DNA of 64,000 nt from Armigeres subalbatus (Eukaryota > Arthropoda > Insecta > Diptera > Culicidae): NCBI RefSeq assembly GCF_024139115.2, contig NW_026942876.1, positions 165,712 to 229,711 of the forward strand, read 5' to 3'. A program made the position numbers and the translations under genes. Numbering within the stretch: the first letter of the stretch is position 1; each line of letters opens with the position of its first letter. The notes beneath the pieces are model-generated. The model made no database searches. It was not told the origin of the DNA and saw only the letters and a program-made list of their open reading frames with translations. Below, one piece after another: positions 1 through 12,538 of the stretch.

Positions 1-660
1 TAAGAAGCAATTCCTGTAGAAACCTCAGGGTGAATTCCGGATGTTTTTTTCTGGAGGAATACCTGAAGGATTTTCCTGATGAATTTTTGAAGTATATTCC
101 TAAGGAATTACTGAAGCAATTTCCGGGGAGTTTCTTAAGAAACTTCTGCAGAAATTCTTGGAAGTAGTTCTGGATGAATTCTTGGAGGAGCTTCCTGATG
201 TATTGCTGCAGAAATTTCCGAAAGCAATCCTGGAGGAAATACAAGATAAATTTCATAGTATACTTCCGGAGGCATTCTTGTGACTCTCGGCAACTTTCTT
301 AAAGGATCTTCCAGAGGAAGAACTTCCGGAGGGATCCCTTGTGGAGCTTCCGCCGCAATCCCGGGAAAACGTTCGAAAAAAATCCTGGAAGAACTACTGG
401 AGGAATTCGTGAAGGAACTACCGAAGTAGTTCTGGACAAACTTCTGGAGGATCTTCCAAATGAATTCCTGGAGGATTTTTCGGAAAAACCCCTGAAACTT
501 CCGGATAATTTCCTGGAGGGATTACAGAAAGAATACCAGGACGATTTTTTGAAGAAATTCATAGAGGAATTCGCAGAGAAAATACTGGAAGAATGTTCAA
601 AGATATTTCTAGAAGAATAATCAAAGGAATTCAAGGAAAAATTTAACAAAAGTGTGTGGC
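1..660. repeat. Degenerate tandem repeat rich in TTCCTGGAGGAATT
   Basis: Imperfect copies of a short purine/pyrimidine motif around TTCCTGAAGGAATTCCTG recur through the block with point changes. Both strands are partly open here (for example 339-620 on the plus strand, Glu/Leu/Phe-rich) only because the motif lacks stops. I call it a minisatellite and not a gene. From 661 the pattern fades into AT-rich sequence of similar flavour. Confidence 0.6.
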
Positions 661-1357
661 AAGTTTCCTCTGAATAGGTAGATTTTCCTGTAGAAATTTA
701 CCTTGAAAATTATGAGAAATATCCATTTAACACCAGCATAATTTCAATTTCTTATTGACATTCGTAAGAATTTTTTATGAAAATTAATTGAGACAATTTT
801 CTTGTGGAAATTAAAAGGGATTTATTGTGGGAATTGTGGAAATCAAGATGAATTTTCTTTATGTTTTTCTACGGAAGTTATCAAATATAAATTTTGTACT
901 GAATTTCCAATTTCAATTCTATTGAATGTAGACAAGAAATTCCTCATAATTTTCATCGGAAAAAGACTCACAGAAAATTCAAAGAGTTTCCCGTCGAATA
1001 TTAAGAGGAAAGTCACATGGACATACCGAAAGGATCAAATGAATTCGTAAGGAATTTAGAAAAAGATCAGGTTCTAGCTCAACGATTGAATAGATTAAAT
1101 CAAGGCTTAGAAGAGTTCAATATATTTTTGCCGTAAATTATATCGGCCATTGCGTTCCAATGTAATGATCGAAATACCTTTTTACATACACGCCATCGGG
1201 AATTTTTTAACCAGCGCCTAACTCCAAGTTAAGTGCGTATGAAGTTTAAAATGCGTTGCATTTTCAGCCAGCTAGTGTGAATGTATTTTTATGTTTGAAA
1301 TTCTAAGCCCCAGACAAAGACTATTATAACTTTTGAATTTTTTTGCATAATTTACAT
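661..1357. other. AT-rich sequence without recognised feature
   Basis: Contains only short open frames (longest about 80 codons at 802-1,050) with low-complexity composition. Nothing else is seen. Confidence 0.5.
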
Positions 1358-1604
1358 ATGGTTGGGATTCAGCCAAACAGCACCAAGCGGCTTTTTGACT
1401 AACTTCTGATATTTTGTTCGCAAAGAACAAACGGAAAGCAATTCATGTTAAGTCAAGCGTACACTTGTTGTAAGGGATCCTCAGCTATGGCGTTGAACGA
1501 TGTCCGATGCGATTTTTGACCAAGTGAATCTATTACATGAAAACCTTGGCAAAAATAGTAAATTTTTCACCGACGCTTGGTGTGATTTGGCTGAACCCGA
1601 CCAT
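1358..1604. mobile_element. MITE-like inverted repeat
   Basis: Left end ATGGTTGGGATTCAGCCAAA and the reverse complement of the right end (ATGGTCGGGTTCAGCCAAAT) match, continuing into CACCAAGCG on both sides. The arms are about 45 bp with several mismatches and enclose about 160 bp with no coding capacity. No convincing target-site duplication. Confidence 0.6.
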
Positions 1605-2439
1605 ACAGAAGTCGCAGAATTTATAACTAAGAAATAAAATTATTTTTCTCTCGCTGGCTTATTGATTGTCTCCAAGTATTTCCAAATAAATAGATTAGTC
1701 TTCAAAGGTTTGAAAAAGTCTTAAAAATGTCTGCGCGAAATAAAGGTCTTCACAGGGATTCAAATGTCTTAAATTGAAGACATGTCTTCATGCCTGTATC
1801 TTTGTGAGCGCCACGAGAAAGGAATCTTTGGTTTGTTGAAAAGGTAATTCATGTGAAGCCACCTTGGTAAGCGACTAAATATTTACTGCAAACGAAGTTA
1901 TTTTGAAAACTCGAAGACGAAAACCGTGGTTCAAATCAATCCAACACAAAATCATGTGCTTCGTTTAATGTTTTACTTAGGGATTTCCTAACCCTTGAGC
2001 GGTGCTTAGTCAAGCGCTTAAATCTGGTTTGAGGCATAAGAGGTGAAGGATAAAAATACTTCATAAAGGCCTCGGGAATCCACGCCACGACTTTGCCTCT
2101 TTGACAAAGTTGTACTGATCTGATTCATATCTGATTACATTCACACTCTGACCCTGACGTCTTAAATATTGAGTCGGATCCCTTGAAAAATTGGATAGAA
2201 TAGTTAAAGATATTTTTCGTTTTCCGTTGAACATTTCGAACAAAATACCGAAGACGTTTTATAGAAGGAAACTGAATACATTTTTGTCGACTCAGAACGG
2301 GATTTTGTAGTAGGCGTTGATAGAAAAAAATGTATAACATCAAGTTTTGAAAACAGCTTTATGATTTTGTTCAGCGGCGCTGCAAAAAAAAATTAAATAA
2401 TACACGACCTACGAGACTGTATGATTTAAGTCTAGGGTA
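1605..2439. other. Non-coding sequence, nothing recognised
   Basis: Only short open frames on the minus strand (2,061-2,343) without recognisable domains. AT-rich. Confidence 0.5.
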
Positions 2440-2746
2440 ACCGTACCCTTAGTGGAGGTAGCACCAATAGTGGAGGTAGTGGGGTTTTTAATGAGATTTA
2501 TCATATTTATACACTTTACGATAGTTTCAGTTGATGCGTCGTGCTTTAAATATCCTGTAAAATGCAACTTATATTAAGATTTCGCTTGAAAAACTATTCA
2601 AAACAATGAATTTCCTTAACAAAATTGAATCCCTTGCAACTATAGTGGTGCAACTGTACCAATAGTGGCGAATCTCATAAGAGACCAATGGATAGCACCA
2701 CTATGGGAACCAAAATTAATTTTACCGCCACTAAAGGAACTGTGTA
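2440..2746. mobile_element. Candidate MITE with TAGTGG-type ends
   Basis: The left end around CCTTAGTGGAGGTAGCACCA and the inverted right end around TTCCTTTAGTGGCGGTAA are related, with further internal copies of ATAGTGG. No clear target-site duplication. Immediately to the right (2,747-2,920) is a block with repeated GAATTCCGTTAAATTTCGTTA-like words, probably another old repeat. Confidence 0.4.
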
Positions 2747-2920
2747 CGCGGAATTCCGTTAAATTTCGTTATGAGCTAGTTTTTCAAAGCAAATTTTTTG
2801 TAGTTTTACGAAACGAAACGAAATCAATAAATCTGATTTCGCCATGCTCAAATTCCGCGAAATTCCGTTGAATTTTGTTACGAACCACCTGAAACGAAAT
2901 TTTTCGAAATACCGCATATG

Positions 2921-4619
2921 TTTAATGCTAATGACATAAGCCCCCTAATTGACGCTTTCATTTTCATAGTGGAAAATTAGGCCAAATGTCCGTTCAATGA
3001 ATTAGTAATTGGTCCCCCATATGGCGTTCATTTATAATAATAATTGTTATATTTTATGTAGCATAGAAGACAAATCATACAGCATTCAAATGATTTTCGG
3101 AATGTATTATTATGAAGAAAAATCCGTATCAAAATAGATCAAAACAAATTAAAATTTTTATTCAATAAAACATCCTTTCTTAGCATTTCCTCATTGTAGT
3201 CACAGCTTGTTTCCCAAACGCAATTCATATGTACCAAATTCAATTCCTGCATTTGATTCCCTTCTGATCCACTTCATCCCTTAAAACAACCACTTAATGT
3301 CTAAAAAAACGATTATCTTGTCGTGATAAACAGTCACGCTTTGGCGTAGAATTTTTCTCTGTAGAATGTTTATGTTTTCTGTATACTATGTTCTAGGATT
3401 TAAAAAAAAACTTAACAAAACAATACTCACAATAACCTACACGAACGCTACAAAACCTGCTTTTGAGTTCACACTTTGAAGTTTATTCGAGATTGAAATT
3501 GTTTAAATACCTACCAGTAATGACGACATATTTCCGTTTTGTTCCTGTGCACATGACGATTGAGCCCGATTGGATATTCCCGTTCCCGCATGGCTCTCGT
3601 TCGACGGTGATGAAAAAGTGCGGTATCCTTTTCGACGGATTATTTGAGCTATTACTTTCAAAAATGTATTATATACACGATTTATTTAGAATGACGCTTT
3701 TTCCTGTCCTCGCATTTTTCTCTTTTTCGTGTTTAGATCGAGTCAGACTAAATGCTTTAAATACCAGTTCAATGAAACTTACGTGCGCCTCGTTGAAAGT
3801 TGGATTTTATTTGCGCCCGGTAATTATGACCATGTTCGTTCCGGTCGAAAATTTGCGAGCACTTTGGCATCTGCAATTGATTATTATTTTAGTGTACTGA
3901 TCACATCTATTTCGATTAGGTTTACGTAGGAATTAAAATGTTTGCGCAATTTTCCGGTTCAGTCAGCCTTTATCAAATAATAGGACCATGCCTGGTTAGT
4001 GATTTATGGATCGATGAACGTGCTTTTTAATGATGATAATTTATATTTTACGTGGTCGTCTTCAGAATCCGTTGAACAGAGCAATACCGATGCTAGTGTT
4101 AAGCTGAATCAAATTCAGCGACCCGCAAAGATGGTTCAGATCATTTAGTGAAAGTTAAAAGTTGTAATCATTTGTTAATAACTCATTGCAGAAGCTAAAT
4201 ATTGAAATGAGTGGCTGTAAATAATATAAATAATGTAGTGTAATGTACCACTGTGTCGATAGAATAAGCATAGTGTGAAAAGTCCAACATACAACACATT
4301 TCGAAATTTAAGCTCTTGAATTAGTTGAAAGACTCGTCAAACTGTGATAATCAAAATTTCAAAATAAAGTAATAATTAATAGAAATCACATAGTAAATTT
4401 ATTCCCCTTTAAAACTTAGTTAATATTTAATACCAATAGATGTATTTTTAATTTTGGCGCTGACTGCATATGGAATTTTATAATAAGGCCGACACATTTT
4501 CATTTTGCGCTTTTGTAAGAATTGTTGCGTTTAGGTGGGCATGCATAAAAGTACCGGGATATGAAAAAAACTCCGATATTTCTATTCAATTTTTTTTATC
4601 TCCCATCGTAGAGCACTAA
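2921..4619. other. Non-coding AT-rich sequence beyond the gene's 3' end
   Basis: A 145-codon plus-strand frame (3,463-3,900) is the longest, with no recognisable domain, no signal of splicing and AT-driven composition; I do not call it a gene. Confidence 0.45.
4398..4403 (-). promoter_or_regulatory. Candidate poly(A) signal for the minus-strand gene
   Basis: This is the first AATAAA I find on the minus strand downstream of the TGA at 5,245. It would imply a 3' UTR of about 0.85 kb. The interval also contains a MITE copy, so the true end could differ. Only RNA data would settle it. Confidence 0.25.
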
Positions 4620-4835
4620 TACAATATTTCATTCAAATAAGGGAACTGTTTCCATTTCTATCTCACCTAACATCATATCATCCATCTCATTGCAAAAGAA
4701 AGAAATGCAGCACCAATTTCAACTGCTGAAAGAAATCACAAAAATAAGATATAAATCAAATTCCTATTCATTGATGTGTTTCTAATGTGATGAACATAGG
4801 AACATGGAGCAGTAACCATATGTGAAAAAGCCTAG
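4620..4835 (+). mobile_element. Interspersed repeat / MITE family copy (CTGAAAGAAATCACAAAAATA)
   Basis: Shares the core around CTGCTGAAAGAAATCAC, followed by a 'tcaaattcctattcattg' stretch, with copies at 23,985-24,190 (inverted) and 56,671-56,893. The copy at 56.7 kb shows the TIRs best. This copy is diverged and its ends are unclear. Confidence 0.55.
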
Positions 4836-5244
4836 TTAAAATGAATGTATCATTAATGTGGCAGTTATCTTTGGAAAATTATATTAACTTATATTATGAC
4901 CTAAAAGTGTTGCTGTTTTAGCGCAAACATTCTCCGAAACAAAACTGTAGTTCAGCACTAGATACCAATTACAACTTAAACTATAGAATCTCACAGTGGT
5001 GAAACTTTCCGAACAGAAAAAAAAAGTATGTAGAATACCCATCGGTTCACAGAATTTTCAAACTTTGAAGTACATTTCCACACGGCGTGTAAACTAGTGT
5101 CAGTCGATACTGTTCACCTCCAACAGTTAGAGCACAATCAGACGGTGAGCTGCTCCTACCTACTGGTGCAGCTAATTAGGAAAACAATCCCTCCAGCAGA
5201 TGGATCGAGATGCACAGGAAAAAACGCATTATTTTAAACTTTAG

Positions 5245-5521
5245 TCAAACGGATGTTGTGATCTGTTCCACCACCTGGATCGGCCGAGTCGACCGGCAAA
5301 AGTTGACCCCGTTGGCGGTGGTCCAGTGGCAGTGATTCCAGTGACAGTCGCCCGCACCCCGGTGGCTGTTGGCCAGCCCCTCCGGAACACTACGACTTCG
5401 AGAGGGATTGTTCTGCAGTCCGTTGCTGTATCCGGTCGATGCAGGTTGATGGACTGCAGTCACCGATGGGGTACGATGATGCGACGGTGTTCCCCGCTGG
5501 GATGGGTTGTGTACTTCGCAT
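5245..5521 (-). CDS. Probable last coding exon of the SLC16-like gene
   Basis: The acceptor is good (TTTACACTTCATCCACAG). From it one frame stays open for 92 codons to a TGA at 5,245. The first base (A) completes AG|A, matching the phase left by the 13,830 exon. The peptide begins CEVHNPSQRGTPSHHRTPSV, has an Asn/Ser-rich centre and a Cys-His-Trp cluster (DCHWNHCHW), and ends VVEQITTSV. No domain is recognised. The composition (His, Ser, Pro, Asn) resembles that of the preceding exon, supporting a common tail. A weak alternative donor (ATCCAG|GTGGTG) lies near 5,277. The other frames close within 45 codons. Confidence 0.6.
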
Positions 5522-5871
5522 CTGTGGATGAAGTGTAAACGAGATTGTTAGTAACTGAGGGCATCGTGTGCAATATAGTTTTCTTATTAGGATGGTACAA
5601 TTTCATGTCATGCGTAGGGCAGAGATAGTTGTACAAAACACAATTTGTATCATTAGTCGCCTTTGGGTATGCAATACATACAACGCGTTGCAAGCAAGTG
5701 GTAAAATGCTAGTTCATGCTATGTATGGTGCAGCGAAAGCACTTGGATTTTATAAAAGCTTACGGGAGCTCGACTAAATTGGGTGGTGAGGTTATAAACG
5801 AAGGATAATCTTTCGTTAAACGGTGATGAAAAAAGAATCGTTTCGGTAGAACGTGAAACACAAGAATAAAG

Positions 5872-8800
5872 AATAAAGAATAAAGAATAAAGAATAAAGA
5901 ATAAAGAATAAAGAATAAAGAATAAAGAATAAAGAATAAAGAATAAAGAATAAAGAATAAAGAATAAAGAATTAAGAATTAAAAATTAAAAATTAAGAAT
6001 TAAGAATCAATAATTAATAATTAAGAATAAAGAATAAAGAGTAAAGAATAAAGAATAAAGAATAAAGAATAAAGAATAAAGAATAAAGAATAAAGAATAA
6101 AGAATAAAGAATAAAGAATAAAGAATAAAGAATAAAGAATAAAGAATAAAGAATAAAGAATAAAGAATAAAGAATAAAGAATAAAGAATAAAAGAATAAA
6201 AGAATAAAGAATAAAGAATAAAGAATAAAGAATAAAAGAATAAAGAATAAAGAATAAAGAATAAAAGAATAAAGAATAAAGAATAAAGAATAAAGAATAA
6301 AGAATAAAGAATAAAGAATAAAAGAATAAAAGAATAAAGAATAAAGAATAAAGAATAAAGAATAAAGAATAAAGAATAAAGAATAAAGAATAAAGAATAA
6401 AGAATAAAAGAATAAAGAATAAAGAATAAAGAATAAAAGAATAAAGAATAAAGAATAAAGAATAAAGAATAAAGAATAAAGAATAAAGAATAAAAGAATA
6501 AAGAATAAAGAATAAAGAATAAAGAATAAAAGAATAAAGAATAAAGAATAAAGAATAAAGAATAAAGAATAAAGAATAAAGAATAAAGAATAAAGAATAA
6601 AGAATAAAGAATAAAGAATAAAGAATAAAGAATAAAGAATAAAAGAATAAAGAATAAAGAATAAAGAATAAAGAATAAAGAATAAAGAATAAAGAATAAA
6701 GAATAAAGAATAAAGAATAAAAGAATAAAGAATAAAGAATAAAGAATAAAAGAATAAAGAATAAAGAATAAAAGAATAAAGAATAAAGAATAAAGAATAA
6801 AGAATAAAGAATAAAAGAATAAAGAATAAAGAATAAAGAATAAAGAATAAAGAATAAAGAATAAAAGAATAAAGAATAAAGAATAAAGAATAAAAGAATA
6901 AAAGAATAAAGAATAAAAGAATAAAGAATAAAGAATAAAAGAATAAAGAATAAAGAATAAAAGAATAAAGAATAAAGAATAAAGAATAAAGAATAAAGAA
7001 TAAAGAATAAAGAATAAAGAATAAAGAATAAAGAATAAAGAATAAAGAATAAAAGAATAAAGAATAAAGAATAAAGAATAAAGAATAAAGAATAAAGAAT
7101 AAAGAATAAAGAATAAAAGAATAAAGAATAAAGAATAAAAGAATAAAGAATAAAGAATAAAGAATAAAGAATAAAGAATAAAAGAATAAAGAATAAAGAA
7201 TAAAGAATAAAGAATAAAGAATAAAGAATAAAAGAATAAAGAATAAAGAATAAAGAATAAAGAATAAAGAATAAAGAATAAAGAATAAAGAATAAAGAAT
7301 AAAGAATAAAAGAATAAAGAATAAAGAATAAAGAATAAAGAATAAAGAATAAAGAATAAAAGAATAAAGAATAAAGAATAAAGAATAAAGAATAAAGAAT
7401 AAAAGAATAAAAGAATAAAGAATAAAGAATAAAGAATAAAAGAATAAAGAATAAAGAATAAAAGAATAAAGAATAAAGAATAAAGAATAAAGAATAAAGA
7501 ATAAAAGAATAAAGAATAAAGAATAAAGAATAAAGAATAAAGAATAAAGAATAAAAGAATAAAGAATAAAGAATAAAGAATAAAGAATAAAAGAATAAAG
7601 AATAAAGAATAAAGAATAAAGAATAAAGAATAAAGAATAAAGAATAAAAGAATAAAGAATAAAGAATAAAGAATAAAGAATAAAAGAATAAAGAATAAAG
7701 AATAAAAGAATAAAGAATAAAGAATAAAGAATAAAGAATAAAAGAATAAAGAATAAAGAATAAGAATAAAGAATAAAGAATAAAAGAATAAAGAATAAAG
7801 AATAAAAGAATAAAGAATAAAGAATAAAAGAATAAAGAATAAAGAATAAAGAATAAAGAATAAAGAATAAAAGAATAAAGAATAAAGAATAAAGAATAAA
7901 GAATAAAAGAATAAAGAATAAAGAATAAAGAATAAAAGAATAAAGAATAAAGAATAAAGAATAAAGAATAAAAGAATAAAGAATAAAGAATAAAGAATAA
8001 AAGAATAAAGAATAAAGAATAAAGAATAAAGAATAAAGAATAAAGAATAAAGAATAAAAGAATAAAGAATAAAGAATAAAGAATAAAAGAATAAAAGAAT
8101 AAAGAATAAAGAATAAAGAATAAAGAATAAAGAATAAAGAATAAAGAATAAAAGAATAAAGAATAAAGAATAAAGAATAAAAGAATAAAGAATAAAGAAT
8201 AAAGAATAAAGAATAAAGAATAAAGAATAAAGAATAAAGAATAAAGAATAAAGAATAAAGAATAAAGAATAAAGAATAAAAGAATAAAGAATAAAGAATA
8301 AAGAATAAAGAATAAAGAATAAAGAATAAAGAATAAAGAATAAAAGAATAAAGAATAAAGAATAAAGAATAAAGAATAAAGAATAAAGAATAAAGAATAA
8401 AGAATAAAAGAATAAAGAATAAAGAATAAAGAATAAAGAATAAAGAATAAAGAATAAAGAATAAAGAATAAAGAATAAAGAATAAAGAATAAAGAATAAA
8501 GAATAAAAGAATAAAGAATAAAGAATAAAGAATAAAGAATAAAAGAATAAAGAATAAAGAATAAAGAATAAAGAATAAAGAATAAAGAATAAAGAATAAA
8601 AGAATAAAGAATAAAGAATAAAGAATAAAAGAATAAAGAATAAAGAATAAAAGAATAAAGAATAAAGAATAAAGAATAAAGAATAAAGAATAAAGAATAA
8701 AGAATAAAGAATAAAGAATAAAGAATAAAGAATAAAGAATAAAGAATAAAGAATAAAGAATAAAGAATAAAGAATAAAGAATAAAGAATAAAGAATAAAG

Positions 8801-9124
8801 AATAAAGAATAAAGAATAAAGAATAAAGAATAAAGAATAAAGAATAAAGAATAAAGAATAAAGAATAAAGAATAAAGAATAAAGAATAAAGAATAAAGAA
8901 TAAAGAATAAAGAATAAAGAATAAAGAATAAAGAATAAAGAATAAAGAATAAAGAATAAAGAATAAAGAATAAAGAATAAAGAATAAAGAATAAAGAATA
9001 AAGAATAAAGAATAAAGAATAAAGAATAAAGAATAAAGAATAAATAATAAAGAATAAATAATAAAGAATAAAGAATAAAGAATAAAGAATAAAGAATAAA
9101 GAATAAAGAATAAAGAATAAAGAA
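5872..9124. repeat. 3.25-kb heptamer satellite, unit GAATAAA
   Basis: An essentially uninterrupted (GAATAAA)n array of about 450 units. Between about 6,188 and 8,650 many units carry one extra A (8-mers); the flanks are nearly pure 7-mers. A diverged patch with GAATTAA units lies at 5,968-6,025. It sits inside the last intron of the SLC16-like gene. Because 7 is not a multiple of 3 and no phase has a stop on the minus strand, three frames of over 1,100 codons appear there; they are artefacts. Each unit carries AATAAA on the plus strand. Confidence 0.97.
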
Positions 9125-9720
9125 TGAAAATTGCACAGAGAAGAAGGAAGAATGAAAGAAAAGGGTAAAAGGTTGAAAGTAGTAAGTAAGAAGAACGAAG
9201 AAGGTAGAATGAAGGAAGAACAGAGAAAAGGAATAAGGAAAAAGGAAGAAGCAACTTGGAAGAGGAAGAAGGTGGAGGAAAGAAGACAGAAAGGTAGGAA
9301 AAACAAGGTAATGAATGAAGGAAGAAAGAAGAAAAAAAAACAAGGAAAAGGAATAAGGAAGAAAAAAGAAAGCAAAAGGAATGAATGAAGGAAGACGAAG
9401 AACAAAGAAAAATGAAGGAAGAAGAAACCAGAAAAAGAAGCAAGAAGGAACAAAGAAGGCGAAAGAAGGAAGAAGGAAATAGGAACAAGGAGAGAGGAAT
9501 TAAAGAGGAAGATCTATGGAGGAAGAACTAAGAAGAATGGTAGAACGAAGAAGCAAGAAAGAAACAGAAAGAAAGAACTAGGAAGGGTTAAAGAAGAAAG
9601 AAAGGAAAAAATTGAATAAGAAAGTAGGAAGAAGAAAAAAGGGAGAAGGAATTAGGAAGAAAGAAGGAAGAATAAAGTAGCAAAAAGAAGAAGGGAGAAG
9701 AGAGAAAAATAAAGAATAAA
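9125..9720. repeat. Polypurine (GAAGAA/GGAAG-rich) tract
   Basis: About 600 bp almost wholly A and G on the plus strand, with irregular GAAG words and no fixed period. It abuts the heptamer array and may be its degenerate edge. A similar tract lies at 19,590-20,520. Confidence 0.85.
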
Positions 9721-11265
9721 ACTCAAAAGTGCAGCCCAATCGGGTTGTACGCAAAGGTGACGTAGGACTACGTAGCTATTCGAAATTGATGGTATTTGCC
9801 ATAATAAATTGTGTCGTTTTATTAACATTGAGCAAACTGCTCGGAGGTCAACTGAATCAAGAAGACGAATAGTTGTTCCCAGCTGGATGGACTTTGATTC
9901 TCTAACCGTGGAATTAACATGACTCATCGGCCGCTAAAGCCACTCGACTGGCTTTCAGTCGGGGACATCACAATCCTTAATTTGCCGCGTACGCTTACAT
10001 CGCGGGCGAAAACCAAACGTTGCAAATAAATATATTTGCGTTTGGTTTCACGCCACTTCTGATTCTGCTTATTTATTCTTTATTTCGGCCATTTTTGAGG
10101 ATGGTGTCCTCCAAAAAGGTCTTTATGCAAAAGAAGGTTGATCCGACAATCCGATATGAACTTTCTTCAAAGTGCAAAACTCAATCGTAAATAACGAATT
10201 TGATAGCGCGTCGGAGGGAGATGATGCAGTGAATTTTAATGGATGGAATCACTAACAGCAACCAAGCTACCATACCAAACCCGATGCCACCGAAACAGTC
10301 CATTTTCGCAATTAACTCTTTCTTCCCATAAAATGTTGGTCCTGATAAAATGTTGGTTCCTTTCCAACTAACTGACACCACAATTTGTAATAAAATTTCA
10401 GCATCGGCACTGGCGGTGCGGGATCGCCACAGTGCTATTTTTATGGTCAACCTTTTCTTCATATGAAATTCTGGTTCGTTGAGGTTGAATGATCTGCAGC
10501 AACACAGCGAGCAACACCACCAATGCGATGGATTTTCTTTGAAAATGTTATTAGCGCCTCCGTGATGCTGTGTCCGCTCCGCTGCGATCGCTTTGATGCG
10601 TTTGCTCTGCGTAAAATCTTGTTCAAACTGAGGATTAGATCAAAACCCGCAAGTGATTGATTTTTGATGTCTGTGCTAGTGATGCATGTATGTGATTGGT
10701 TAGTTTACCTATTTCTAAACTTTTTATCAATTATCGATAATAAATAGTTGGAAACCAGTATTTTCAAATAAACTCAAAGAAGCGTTGACTCATCCTTGAT
10801 CGAATGGTCCAAAAAATTGAAAATCCATCGAGAAACGGCTTAGATATTAAAGTTTAAAGCCTATCATATTTTCGTGACGGTCCCCGATTTTCGCAATCGT
10901 AAAGTGTACCCCAATATAGAAAACACAGACGTAGTCCTACGTCAAAAAACTAGAAAGTAATTTTGGCAAGAATCAAGAACCAATAACAATAAAGTCTTGT
11001 TCCTTTCTATGTTACCCTTTTGTTATTTCATCCTTATGTGAGATTTTTACTTTTTCAGCCTTTCGTGTTCAGCCTTATGAGTTTTTAACCTTATGTGATT
11101 CAGCCTTTCGTGGAAGACCTGTGCAAATGATACCACGACCTCCTGCTTATAGGCATGAAGGAAGTGTTGCAGAAAATAATGGAAGTGTTGCAGAAAATAA
11201 ATAAATAAATGTGATGCCATAGTCGAAGTCTTTTAAATTTAAACATTTCTACTGCTTTCATTTTT
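9721..11265. other. Intron sequence with inverted TGACGTAGGACTACGT pair
   Basis: TGACGTAGGACTACGT near 9,759 reappears inverted near 10,930, which could mark the ends of an old element of about 1.2 kb. A small hairpin (AAACCAAACG...CGTTTGGTTT) lies near 10,012-10,050. Degenerate 'cagcctttcg/ccttatg' words occur at 11,050-11,115. No gene seen. Confidence 0.4.
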
Positions 11266-11939
11266 GCCTTTCTCGTATACAAAGTATACGTAAAGGCTAT
11301 ATGTTCGCTCGAAAAACAAACTTTTTATAGAAGGTTCGGAGACCCTTAGTGTTATATACCAATCAACTCATCTCGACGAATTGAGGTGATGTCTGTGTGT
11401 GTGTGCGTGTGCGTGTGTGTATGTGTGTGTGTGTGCGCACCAAAAGAGCAAAAAGTTTAGCTCACTTTTTCGCACTTACTCTCAACCGACGCAGTATACT
11501 TCCTCATTGTTTCCTATTGAAAATTGGCTGGATCGGACTATGGGCTTGGAAGTTATAGCCAAAATACTTTTTCTCATAAAAAAAGCGCGTGAAAAAGTCT
11601 AGCTCACGTTCAATGCACTTAGTCTAAACGGATTCCCTCACAACAGGCTGCATTCGACGCAGTATCCTTCCTTATTGTTTCCTATTAAAAATTGAATGGA
11701 TCGGACAATGGGCTTGGTAGTTATGGCCAAAATACTTTTTCTCATAAAAAAGCGCGTAAAAAAGTCTAGCTCACTTTTAATGCACTAACCCTCAACCGAT
11801 TTCCTCGCAACAGGTTGCATTCGACGCAGAATCTTGTCTCATTATTTCCTATTGAAAATTGGCCGGATCGGACAATGGGCTCAGAAGTAATGCCCAAAAT
11901 CTCGCCCCAAATACTATTTTTTTACCGCACGAGAAAGGC
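11266..11939 (+). mobile_element. TIR element copy 1 (GCCTTTCTCG ends)
   Basis: Begins GCCTTTCTCG and ends CGAGAAAGGC, a perfect 10-bp terminal inverted repeat. Next to the left end is a GTATAC-GTATAC palindrome, then a constant segment, a GT microsatellite (11,390-11,438) and internal tandem units of about 142-167 bp with 'cctattgaaaattgg' and 'cggacaatgggct'. No coding capacity. Same family as 12,539-12,939 and 41,373-42,096. Confidence 0.75.
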
Positions 11940-12538
11940 ATCATCACCGCTAGGTGGATTAATCTGGGTTTTTTAAAAAACTTCCGTTTTCTTCCATATT
12001 TCCACCTTCAACAACTTTTCGGTTATCATAATAATGTTCAGCGTAATAATAGTTTTAGCTAATCAACTGCCAGTGGAACGGCCGTGTCCTAGTTGCTTTC
12101 AAAAGCTCAACACGTTTTTCGCAGGCTTATAGGGTAGATCACTGGCGCTGCGTTTCAAAAACTTCGGGCAACTGAATGGGAAGCGTTTTTGCATAATTTG
12201 GTCATCATTAGCAGGCTTGGTGCTTTGTTTGTCCTTCGGTGAAAAACCGCACGGTAGGGCTGGACGTTTTTTTCTGGTTGTGCATGTATAGATTTTCCAC
12301 GCTCCACTTCCATTTACTTCCTATTTCCTGGTTGGGTTGTTTTTGTGCCAAACAAAGGGACTGAGAGCTTTATAATTCGTTCATGTTTACATCAACGCAT
12401 AAATGCACATGTTTAAGCAATATACCGCATATTACCATTCAAAATTCTCATCTCATTAATTGCAAAATAATTTCGTAAAGCTTAATTTGGTAACTAGTGA
12501 GGAGCCAGAAAAGTATAGAAGTCGTTAGCAATAAGCAA

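Noticed and set aside
3463..3900. 145-codon plus-strand frame as a gene
   Set aside because: No domain, AT-driven composition, overlapping frame of similar quality; nothing supports translation.
5326..5693. Other frames over the last exon
   Set aside because: They do not fit the acceptor phase or stop before the exon end.
6007..9488. Three minus-strand open frames of about 1,100-1,155 codons
   Set aside because: They are the three phases of the GAATAAA heptamer on the complementary strand, which has no stop. The peptide is just a seven-residue repeat (FILYSLF).
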